Shown here one piece after another: positions 40,453 to 47,382 of a stretch of 64,000 nt of DNA. The notes under the pieces were generated by a model that saw only the letters and a program-made list of their open reading frames with translations, was not told the origin of the DNA and did no database searches. Every line of letters starts with the position of its first letter. Within the stretch, counting starts at the first letter, position 1. The position numbers were made by a program, and so were the translations under genes. The DNA comes from Hymenobacter persicinus (GTDB lineage Bacteria; Bacteroidota; Bacteroidia; Cytophagales; Hymenobacteraceae): contig NZ_SEWE01000019.1 in assembly GCF_004167665.1 (NCBI RefSeq), forward strand, positions 1 to 64,000, read 5' to 3'.

Positions 40453-41559
40453 CTAGATATTCTCGTGGTTGACGGGCAGCTCCCGCGTGCCGTCGTCCTC
40501 GGGCCGGGCGTCGGGGTGGTGGCCGGCGTCGGGCTTGTCGGTGGGGTTGGAGCGGTACGGACGGGCCTCGCGCACGGGCCGGTTGGCCTGGTCGCGCTGC
40601 TGCTTTTCGTCGAACCGGTCGTAGGCCACCACAATTTCCTTGACCAGCCGGTGGCGCACCACGTCTTCGGCCGTCATTTCCACGAAGCCAATGCCGCGCA
40701 CGTCCTTGAGGATGTCCAGGGCCTGAATCAAACCGGATTTCTGCTTGGTGGGCAGGTCAATCTGGCTCCGGTCCCCGTTCACCATCACCTTGGCCATGGG
40801 CCCCATGCGGGTCAGAAACATCTTCAGCTGGGAAGGCGTGGTGTTCTGAGCCTCATCGAGCAGCACGAAGGCGTTGTTGAGGGTGCGGCCGCGCATGTAG
40901 GCCAGCGGGGCAATTTCGATGATCTTGTTTTCCTGGTAGAACTTCAGCTTTTCGGCCGGAATCATGTCTTCCAGAGCGTCGTAAATCGGGCGCAGATAAG
41001 GGTCAACCTTCTCCTTCATGTCGCCGGGCAAAAATCCCAGACTTTCCCCCGCTTCCACCACGGGCCGCGAAATGATGATCTTCTTGACCTCCTTATTTTT
41101 GAGTGCGCGCACAGCCAGGGCCACCGAGACGTAGGTTTTGCCCGTACCGGCCGGCCCCAGGGCGAATACCAGGTCGTGCTTCATGACGGCGTCGACCAGC
41201 TTCTGCTGGTTGGGGGTTTTGGCCTTAATCACGCCGCCCTTGGCCCCGAACACGATAACGTCGGAAGGAGGCGTGCTGGCAATGATGCGTTCCTGCTGCT
41301 CGTCGTCGGCCGCGGCAATGTGCTCGGCGACGGTGCGGTCGGTAATCTGCCCGTATTGGTGGTAGTGCTCAATCAGGGACGACAGGATTTCGTTGATCCT
41401 GGCAATGACGGGCGTTTGTCCCTGAATCTTAATCTCGTTGCCTCGCGAAATGATTTTGCTGCCGGGAAAGGCCGCGGCCAGCTGGCGGATGTTCTGATTG
41501 TCGGGCCCCAGGAACTCGACAAGAGAAACGTTTTCGAGCGTGATGATTTTCTCGACCAA
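40453..41559 (-). CDS. PhoH-like (YbeZ) ATPase
   Basis: A 368-residue P-loop ATPase of the PhoH/YbeZ family, thought to act in RNA metabolism and often linked with the YbeY rRNA maturase. An N-terminal KH-like segment (about 1-75, ISRGNEIKIQG) precedes the ATPase with Walker A GPAGTGKT (135-142), Walker B FVLLDEAQNTT, and NGDRSQIDLP. The C-terminal 45 residues are charged and low-complexity. No ybeY gene is nearby in this window. ATG at 41557-41559. Confidence 0.93.
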   Translation of the reverse strand: MVEKIITLENVSLVEFLGPDNQNIRQLAAAFPGSKIISRGNEIKIQGQTPVIARINEILSSLIEHYHQYGQITDRTVAEHIAAADDEQQERIIASTPPSDVIVFGAKGGVIKAKTPNQQKLVDAVMKHDLVFALGPAGTGKTYVSVALAVRALKNKEVKKIIISRPVVEAGESLGFLPGDMKEKVDPYLRPIYDALEDMIPAEKLKFYQENKIIEIAPLAYMRGRTLNNAFVLLDEAQNTTPSQLKMFLTRMGPMAKVMVNGDRSQIDLPTKQKSGLIQALDILKDVRGIGFVEMTAEDVVRHRLVKEIVVAYDRFDEKQQRDQANRPVREARPYRSNPTDKPDAGHHPDARPEDDGTRELPVNHENI

Positions 41560-41615
41560 ACTGTGGGTGGGTTTTAGCGAAATGAAGTTTTAACTAGTAA
41601 CCGTGGGTGCCGACA

Positions 41616-41647
41616 TTGGTTCCATCCGGCCAAATAGCCTACTTTTG
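41616..41647 (+). promoter_or_regulatory. Promoter of the SAM hydrolase gene
   Basis: TTG (41616-41618), a 21-base spacer and TACTTTTG (41640-41647) match the Bacteroidota pattern exactly in both boxes. The predicted start is near 41654, about 44 bases before the ATG. It lies in the 138-bp divergent region with phoH. Confidence 0.75.
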
Positions 41648-41697
41648 CCGCCCCCAGGCGGGGTAAACAATAGTACGAAGAACTGAGGATTTCCGGC

Positions 41698-42459
41698 ATG
41701 GGGCTGATTACGTTTCTCTCCGATTTTGGCTACCGCGACCACTACGTGGCGGCCGTGAAAGCCCGGATCCTGCAGCTGGCTCCCGCCCAGCAGGTGCTCG
41801 ACATCAGCCACGGCATCGAACCCTTTAACATCGCGCACGCCGTTCACGTTCTCGATGCCGTCTTTCGGGACTTTCCCGCCGGCACGGTGCATCTGGTGGG
41901 CGTCAACGACCACGGCACCAAGGGCAGCTGGCACGCGCTGCAGTTTGGCGGCCACTACTTTGTGGCCGCCAACAACGGCCTGCTGGCCCTGCTCACCGAT
42001 GGGCAGCCCGAGGAAATGGTGACCATCACGGCCGAGGCTACGCCCTCTCCCACCCGCGACGTGCTGGCTCCCGCCGCCGTGCACCTGGCCCAGGGCGGCC
42101 TGCTCGAAGATATTGGTCTGCCGACCACCGAGCTCTACCAGCTCCTGAATCGCCAGCTGCGCCTGCAGGACAACCGCGTGACGGGCCACGTGATTCACGT
42201 GGACCACTACGGCAACCTGATTACCAACATTAGCCGCACGGCCGTGGAGGTCATTGCCCGGGGCCGCCCCTTCACCATTCACTTCGCCCGCGAAACTGTG
42301 CGCGACATCGTGGCCCACTTCTCCGTTTCGGACCCCGGCGACGCGGTCTGTATCTTCAACAGCCAGGACCGGCTCTGTATCGGCGTCAACCAAGGCAACG
42401 CGGCCGAGCTACTCGGCCTGCACTTCGACTCCCAGGTCGATGTTCGTTTCCCGGCCTAG
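41698..42459 (+). CDS. SAM hydrolase / hydroxide adenosyltransferase (DUF62 family)
   Basis: A 253-residue enzyme of the duf62 family, which hydrolyses S-adenosylmethionine to adenosine and methionine; related to fluorinases and chlorinases. The N-terminus MGLITFLSDFGYRDHYVAAVK has the family Asp/Tyr residues, and the later HVDHYGNLITNIS matches the second signature (fluorinase-specific loop absent). ATG at 41698. It follows a consensus promoter and precedes the ABM gene by 140 bp. Confidence 0.9.
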   Translation: MGLITFLSDFGYRDHYVAAVKARILQLAPAQQVLDISHGIEPFNIAHAVHVLDAVFRDFPAGTVHLVGVNDHGTKGSWHALQFGGHYFVAANNGLLALLTDGQPEEMVTITAEATPSPTRDVLAPAAVHLAQGGLLEDIGLPTTELYQLLNRQLRLQDNRVTGHVIHVDHYGNLITNISRTAVEVIARGRPFTIHFARETVRDIVAHFSVSDPGDAVCIFNSQDRLCIGVNQGNAAELLGLHFDSQVDVRFPA

Positions 42460-42601
42460 CCGGTAGGCACCGACGAAACAAGGCATTCGAGAGCTTGAAA
42501 ACTGCGCTGCTGACTCGCAAAGCCACTTTCTTCACTGTTTTTACATTATGTTAAGCAATGCCTGTCAGGCTGGCAGGTTGCAATACCATTTTCTTGCTCC
42601 C

Positions 42602-42907
42602 ATGCTGATCCGAATTGTGCGCATGACTTTCCAGCCCGAACGCACGGCTGAATTCCTGCAGATTTTCCGCGACTCCGAGGCACTGATCCGCCAGCAGCCG
42701 GGCTGCCGGCACGTGCAGCTCTGGCAAGACGCCGACGCCCCGCACGTGTACTGCACCTACAGCCACTGGGACTCGGCGGAGGCGCTGAATGCCTACCGGC
42801 GCTCCGAGCTGTTTGGGCGGGTGTGGCCCGCCACTAAGGCTCTGTTTGCCGCCCCGGCCCAAGCTTTTTCCGTACACCCGGTAGATGCCGCTTCCGGCTT
42901 GCTCTAG
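42602..42907 (+). CDS. Antibiotic biosynthesis monooxygenase (ABM) domain protein
   Basis: A 101-residue single-domain ABM ferredoxin-like protein: MLIRIVRMTFQPERTAEFL at the N-terminus, QQPGCRHVQLWQDADAPHVY, then TYSHWDSAEALNAYRRSELF. Such proteins include cofactor-free monooxygenases and small stress proteins; the substrate is unknown here. The ATG at 42602 fits the family start, although the frame is open 18 codons further upstream. It lies 35 bp before hscB in the same direction. Confidence 0.8.
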   Translation: MLIRIVRMTFQPERTAEFLQIFRDSEALIRQQPGCRHVQLWQDADAPHVYCTYSHWDSAEALNAYRRSELFGRVWPATKALFAAPAQAFSVHPVDAASGLL

Positions 42908-42942
42908 CCTCCTTCCCTCCTCCCCCGCATCTGCTGCCGCCC

Positions 42943-43479
42943 ATGACGACCAACTACTTCGAGTTTTACGACCTGCCCGAAACCTTCCAGCCCGACGAGG
43001 CTGCGTTGAAGCAGAAATACTACGCCCTCAGCCGCGAGTACCACCCCGACTTTCACGCTACGGCCCCGGCCGAGCGGCAGCAGGAAATTCTGCAGCTGGC
43101 CACGCTCAACACCAACGCCTACCGCACGCTTTCCCATCCCGACCAGCGCATGGCCTACATTCTGGGTCAGCACGGGTTGCTGGAGGAAGGCAAACAGGAG
43201 CTGCCCGCCGACTTTCTGATGGAAGTTATGGACCTCAACGAACAGCTGATGGAGCTGGAGTTTGAGCCCGACCCCGCCACGGTAGCCCGGGTGGAGCAGG
43301 AAGTGAACAGCCTGGCCGAAACCCTGGATGCGGGCATTGCGCCGGTGCTGGCCGGCTACGCCGGGCTTCCCCCCGACGTGCGGCCCCAGGCCCTGCAGCA
43401 GGTGAGAACTTATTACCTGAAACGGCGCTATCTGTTGCGCATTCACGAAAGTCTGGCTAAGTTTGCAGCCCGTTCCTGA
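42943..43479 (+). CDS. hscB: Fe-S cluster co-chaperone HscB (J-domain protein)
   Basis: J-type co-chaperone that delivers IscU to HscA during iron-sulfur cluster transfer; 178 residues, normal for HscB. The J domain (about 1-75) has HPD at 34-36 (SREYHPDFH), and the C-terminal helical domain (about 85-175, MEVMDLNEQLMELE) matches HscB. The rest of the Isc genes is not nearby. ATG at 42943. Its 3' end contains the promoter of the tRNA-Leu gene. Confidence 0.9.
   Translation: MTTNYFEFYDLPETFQPDEAALKQKYYALSREYHPDFHATAPAERQQEILQLATLNTNAYRTLSHPDQRMAYILGQHGLLEEGKQELPADFLMEVMDLNEQLMELEFEPDPATVARVEQEVNSLAETLDAGIAPVLAGYAGLPPDVRPQALQQVRTYYLKRRYLLRIHESLAKFAARS
43435..43465 (+). promoter_or_regulatory. 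Promoter of tRNA-Leu inside the hscB 3' end
   Basis: TTG (43435-43437), a 20-base spacer and TAAGTTTG (43458-43465) match the Bacteroidota consensus exactly. The predicted start near 43472 would give a leader of about 26 bases before the mature tRNA 5' end. Confidence 0.7.
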
Positions 43480-43497
43480 GTTGTGGGAGCGAGTTTT

Positions 43498-43579
43498 GCC
43501 CAGATGGCGGAATCGGTAGACGCGTCGGTCTCAAACACCGATATCGAAAGATGTGCCGGTTCGACCCCGGCTCTGGGTA
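43498..43579 (+). tRNA. tRNA-Leu (CAA anticodon)
   Basis: An 82-base class II tRNA with acceptor stem GCCCAGA / TCTGGGT (one G-U pair), a D arm, anticodon stem TCGGT/ACCGA with loop CTCAAAC (anticodon CAA, reading UUG), a long variable arm (TATCGAAAGATGT) and T arm GCCGG-TTCGACC-CCGGC. The discriminator is A and CCA is not encoded. It is followed at once by a terminator. Confidence 0.95.
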
Positions 43580-43580
43580 C

Positions 43581-43619
43581 AAAAAAGCCCCTCGGCAGCG
43601 CTGTCGAGGGGCTTTTTTT
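43581..43619 (+). terminator. Terminator after tRNA-Leu
   Basis: AAAAAAGCCCCTCG (43581-43594) and CGAGGGGCTTTTTT (43605-43618) form a 14-bp stem with a 10-base loop followed by a T run, directly after the tRNA. Confidence 0.95.
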
Positions 43620-43684
43620 GTCCGTCCAGTGCTATCTTTACTGCCTCGCACGCTGCTTATCCGCTAGTTATACCCACTGCTTCC

Positions 43685-44890
43685 GTGAAGTCTTCCTCCA
43701 CCGCGTCACCCCTCCGCATAGCGTTTATTAGCTCCTGCGACGGTGACTGGGGCGGCAGCGAGGAGCTGTGGGCCGGCACAGCGCTGGCGTTAGCGCAGGC
43801 CGGGCACCACGTGCAGGGGTTCAAAACCAACGTAACCTCTCATCCTCGCCTGCAGGCTTTGCGCGCCGCCGGCTGCCCGGTCACGGAGCTGGCACCGGCC
43901 GTACCGGTGCGCTACCGCATTGCCAATCGGCTGCTGCCGGTTAGCCGCCAGTTCACGAGCCAGAAGATGGGGTTTGACCTGCTGCGGCAACACCTGCGGG
44001 CTTTCCGGCCGGACGTGGTGCTTGTGTCACAGGGTTCCAACTACGATGGGTGTGCTTTTGCCAACCTCTGCCGCCAGGAAGGATTAGCGTATGCCTTGCT
44101 GTCGCAGAAAGCGCCGCATTCTACCGCCCCGCACGCGCACGAGCGGACCGTGGCCCAGCAGGTGTTTCAGGCGGCGCGCCGGGCATTTTTCGTGTCCAGG
44201 CACAATCTGGAGCTCACCCAGCTGCAGCTCGGCGTAGCACTGCCCGCGGCTGAAGTCGTCTGGAACCCCTACAACGTAGCCTTTCAGGGTGAACTGCCCT
44301 GGCCAGCCGCGACGGATGGCGCTTTGCGGCTGGCCTGCGTGGCGCGCCTGTTTTTGTCGGACAAGGGGCAGGATATTTTGCTGCAGGTGTTGGCCCAGGA
44401 CAAGTGGCGGCAGCGCAAGCTCCACCTGACGTTGTACGGAGCCGGCCCCGACGAAGAAATTATCCGCGGCATGATTAGCTTCCTGGGCCTGGAAAACACG
44501 GTCTGCCTGGGCGGCCACGTGGCGGACGTAGCCCAGGTCTGGAGCACGCACCACGCCCTGATACTGCCCTCCCGCTACGAAGGCCTGCCCCTGGCGCTGG
44601 TGGAGGCCATGCTGTCGGGGCGGCCCACCATTGCGTCCGACGCGGGTGGCATCATCGAACTATTGGTGGATAACGAAACTGGCTTTGTGGCGTCCGGAAT
44701 CACCTTTCTGGCCCTCGACGAAGCCCTGGAAAGAAGCTGGGCCAAACGGGCTAGCTGGGCGCAGATGGGGGCCGAAGCCGCACGGCAGGCCCGCGCCGTC
44801 GTGCCCGCTGATACACTCGAGCTGCTCGCGCACAAACTGCTGCAAATCGTGCACGAGGAACGGGCCGCCGCCGGCCCGGGGGTGGCGTAA
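43685..44890 (+). CDS. Glycosyltransferase family 4 (GT-B) protein
   Basis: A 401-residue GT-B glycosyltransferase. The N-terminal domain begins LRIAFISSCDGDWGGSEELW. The C-terminal Rossmann domain shows ACVARLFLSDKGQDILLQ, the donor-site motif PSRYEGLPLALVEAM (EX7E type, with Glu and Glu) and GGIIELLVDNETG. The sugar donor and acceptor are unknown; surface polysaccharide or lipid glycosylation is likely. No ATG fits; the GTG at 43685 is chosen because it gives the normal N-terminus and avoids the terminator upstream. It converges with the UbiA-family gene. Confidence 0.82.
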   Translation: MKSSSTASPLRIAFISSCDGDWGGSEELWAGTALALAQAGHHVQGFKTNVTSHPRLQALRAAGCPVTELAPAVPVRYRIANRLLPVSRQFTSQKMGFDLLRQHLRAFRPDVVLVSQGSNYDGCAFANLCRQEGLAYALLSQKAPHSTAPHAHERTVAQQVFQAARRAFFVSRHNLELTQLQLGVALPAAEVVWNPYNVAFQGELPWPAATDGALRLACVARLFLSDKGQDILLQVLAQDKWRQRKLHLTLYGAGPDEEIIRGMISFLGLENTVCLGGHVADVAQVWSTHHALILPSRYEGLPLALVEAMLSGRPTIASDAGGIIELLVDNETGFVASGITFLALDEALERSWAKRASWAQMGAEAARQARAVVPADTLELLAHKLLQIVHEERAAAGPGVA

Positions 44891-44949
44891 ACCGGCGCAG
44901 CCCGGCTTTTGGCAGCACCCGCTGGGGCAGAGTCGGCGACGCTTTGCGC

Positions 44950-45993
44950 TTACAATCCCAAAGATTTGCGCACCGTCAGCGAAGCTGCCCACACCAGCTG
45001 CCTTGTAGTTTCCCAGAAACAGCCCGCAAATAAGAGCACGTGCAGCCCCAGCACCAGGCTGTCGACCGGGTGGCGGAAGCTTAGCACTAGCAGAAAGGCC
45101 AGGGGGTAGAATACCTCATAGTAATTGTTGAGCAGCATGCGGGCCTGCGGCTCCAGGATCATGGCTCGGTTTCCCCACAGCCGCCACTTAAAGCCTTCCA
45201 GCGCCAGGTACACGCCCAGCAGCGCCACCGGCCAGACTTGCCGGCTAAGCACCAGCAGCCCGGCAAAGCCCAGCACTTCCACCGGGAAAATTACCATTTG
45301 CCCCAGCCGTTGAGCCAAGCGGGGGCCGCAGATTCGTACCCAGGTGTTCACGCCGGCTTCTTCGTCGGCCTGTGCGTCATCTAACTGGTGCATCAGAATA
45401 TTGCGCAGGCCGCAGGCCAGGGCCCAGGCGCCTACGGCCCCGTACCAAAGGCCCGGCAGGGCGTGGCCAACCCAGGCCGAAGCCAGCGAAACCGTTAGCA
45501 TCTGGGGAAAGAAATGGGAGCCCGAGGCATCGGCCAGCACCCCAACCAAGCCACGTTTTTTAAACCGAAAAGGGGGCAGTGAATACAGGGAAAAAGCCAC
45601 CCACGCGCCCAGATACAGCCAGGTGCTCGTCGGGCTCCACTGCCAGAAGTAATACCCCATGCCCAGGCCGGCCACCAGGCAAAAGACCAGAATCGTGGCC
45701 GGCAGAGCCTTGGACTTGCCCGCTACGCGGTTGTGCTTGCCCGCCAGCCGGTCGTCTTCCTGATCGGTCCAGTCATTGATAACGCTCACGTAAGTAGCTC
45801 CTACCACCAAGGCGGCCAGCAGCAGCAGCAGCTTGGGCACCAGCGGCCAGACCGGAGCTCCCAGGTAGCAGACCGTAGCGTAAAACGTGGCCAATACGGG
45901 AGAGAACTTGTAGCTCCACCAGGCTTGCACGCGGGCAGTTTCGGCCAGCTTGCGGCTCAGCGTCTGCGGAACCAGCGGTTGCACTTGTACCAT
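44950..45993 (-). CDS. UbiA-family prenyltransferase
   Basis: A 347-residue membrane prenyltransferase of the UbiA superfamily with eight or so membrane segments. The first Asp-rich motif is NDWTDQEDD (73-81, NDxxDxxxD), followed by YSLPPFRFKK, and the second motif is HQLDDAQADEEAG (202-214). UbiA enzymes attach prenyl chains to aromatics or other acceptors; some members act as terpene cyclases. It is divergent from a DxDD terpene-cyclase-like gene, so it may belong to a terpenoid pathway. ATG at 45991-45993. Confidence 0.85.
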   Translation of the reverse strand: MVQVQPLVPQTLSRKLAETARVQAWWSYKFSPVLATFYATVCYLGAPVWPLVPKLLLLLAALVVGATYVSVINDWTDQEDDRLAGKHNRVAGKSKALPATILVFCLVAGLGMGYYFWQWSPTSTWLYLGAWVAFSLYSLPPFRFKKRGLVGVLADASGSHFFPQMLTVSLASAWVGHALPGLWYGAVGAWALACGLRNILMHQLDDAQADEEAGVNTWVRICGPRLAQRLGQMVIFPVEVLGFAGLLVLSRQVWPVALLGVYLALEGFKWRLWGNRAMILEPQARMLLNNYYEVFYPLAFLLVLSFRHPVDSLVLGLHVLLFAGCFWETTRQLVWAASLTVRKSLGL

Positions 45994-46230
45994 TAACAGG
46001 GATTTACTCGGTCCCGAAGACCTTCTTGCTATTCTTGAACTCTTGCGCTAACATTGCACAAAGAAAAGAAATAATTTACACAAACCAGAACCAGGCCGAA
46101 ATAAAACCAGGTTATTAGCAGTTTAATCCTATTGCAAAAAATATCTCTCAGCTGCAGCACATCGGCCCAGCTCTTCCTCTCCTGATTTTTCCTCTGCCGC
46201 AGCCGGGTGCTGCAACGACTATTACCTTCG
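45994..46230. other. AT-rich divergent region between the UbiA and terpene-cyclase-like genes
   Basis: The region is AT-rich between 46040 and 46150. Beyond the + strand promoter near its end I found no consensus element for the UbiA gene: TTTCTTTG at 46066-46059 (-) is one mismatch from a -7 box but lacks a spaced TTG. Confidence 0.4.
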
Positions 46231-46261
46231 TTGTAGCCTGCTGCTTTAGCGGATTCCTTTG
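46231..46261 (+). promoter_or_regulatory. Likely promoter of the terpene-cyclase-like gene
   Basis: TTG (46231-46233), a 20-base spacer and TTCCTTTG (46254-46261, one mismatch from TAnnTTTG). The predicted start near 46268 gives a leader of about 17 bases. Confidence 0.5.
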
Positions 46262-46284
46262 CTGTTCATTCCATTACTGCCTCA

Positions 46285-47382
46285 ATGCCTTCCCCAAGTC
46301 CGCTGCCCGCTACTGCCATTGCCTCCTCCCACCTCGACCAGCCCATTGAGCGGGCCTTGTCGTATTTGCACCAGCACCAGCTCCGGGACGGACAGTTTGT
46401 GGCTTACACGGCCGGGGATGCGCCCATGCAAGGCTGGATTTCGACCGACAATACCATTTTCCCGACAACCGTTGTCGGGCACTGCCTGCTGCCGGTGGCC
46501 GAGCACCCGCTGGCGAATGAGATACTAAACGGAGCCACCCGGTTTTTGCAGGCCGAAATGAATTACGGTGGGTTGTGGAATCACTTTTCCACCAACCACC
46601 GCATGCGCAACCTCTGCCCGCTCGACATCGACGACACGGCCTGCGCCTCGGCCCTGCTCCGGGCCCGGAATATCGATTGTCCGGTGCCCACCAACGTTCC
46701 CCTGTTCTTGGTCAACCGCAACGACGAAGGACTATTTTACTCCTGGTTTCTGATGCGCCTGCGCTGGATTCCCAGCCGCACTTTCTGGCAGATAACGGTG
46801 CGGGAGCTGCTGCGGCCGGTGAAAAGCCTGCTGTTCTGGTACCACGTGGAAGCCAACCGCAACGACGTAGACGGCGTGGTCAACGCCAACGCGCTGTTCT
46901 ACCTCGGCGACCGGCCGGAAACCCAGCCAATCATTGCGTTCCTGCTGCGCATCATTGCTACCAACCAGGAGCACGACTGCGACCTGTGGTACCGGGACCC
47001 GTTTTTCGTCTACTACGTCTTCACCCGCTGCTACCACTCCGGCATCACGAAGCTGGAACCCCTGCGCCAGCCCATCGTCGACCGGATTCTGGCCCAGGCC
47101 AAGCCCGACGGCCGCCTGGGCGAAACCCTGGTCGATACTGCCTGGGCCGTGTGCAGCCTGCTGAACCTGGGCAGCCAGCCGGCCGAGCTGGCGCCGGCGG
47201 TTGAGTATATTCTGCAGGCCCAGGGTACGAACGGGGAGTGGCCGCGCTGGCTGGTGTACTACGGCGGGCCGAAAAAGGTGGTGGGCTGGGGCTCGGAAGA
47301 GCTAACTACCGGCTTCTGCCTGGAAGCGTTGGTACGCTACCGCCAGCTGCTGGGCGCCGACGCGGCCGGGGTACCGGCTTAG
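46285..47382 (+). CDS. Class II terpene-cyclase-like (DxDD) prenyltransferase/squalene-oxidase-repeat protein
   Basis: A 365-residue alpha-barrel protein of the squalene/prenyltransferase-repeat type. LDIDDTACASALLR (from residue 113) contains DIDD (114-117), matching the DxDD proton-donor motif of class II terpene cyclases (for example DVDDTA in copalyl diphosphate synthases and squalene-hopene cyclases). A QW-like motif QGTNGEW lies near the C-terminus, and QAKPDGRLGETLVDTA is another repeat. There is no DDxxD. It is smaller than known class II diterpene cyclases (about 500 residues or more), so it may be a single-barrel cyclase or a non-cyclase relative. It is divergent from the UbiA gene and overlaps the transporter stop. 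Confidence 0.7.
   Translation: MPSPSPLPATAIASSHLDQPIERALSYLHQHQLRDGQFVAYTAGDAPMQGWISTDNTIFPTTVVGHCLLPVAEHPLANEILNGATRFLQAEMNYGGLWNHFSTNHRMRNLCPLDIDDTACASALLRARNIDCPVPTNVPLFLVNRNDEGLFYSWFLMRLRWIPSRTFWQITVRELLRPVKSLLFWYHVEANRNDVDGVVNANALFYLGDRPETQPIIAFLLRIIATNQEHDCDLWYRDPFFVYYVFTRCYHSGITKLEPLRQPIVDRILAQAKPDGRLGETLVDTAWAVCSLLNLGSQPAELAPAVEYILQAQGTNGEWPRWLVYYGGPKKVVGWGSEELTTGFCLEALVRYRQLLGADAAGVPA

Noticed and set aside
43553..43684. Glycosyltransferase starting at 43553
   Set aside because: That start lies inside tRNA-Leu and its terminator; the GTG at 43685 is far more likely.
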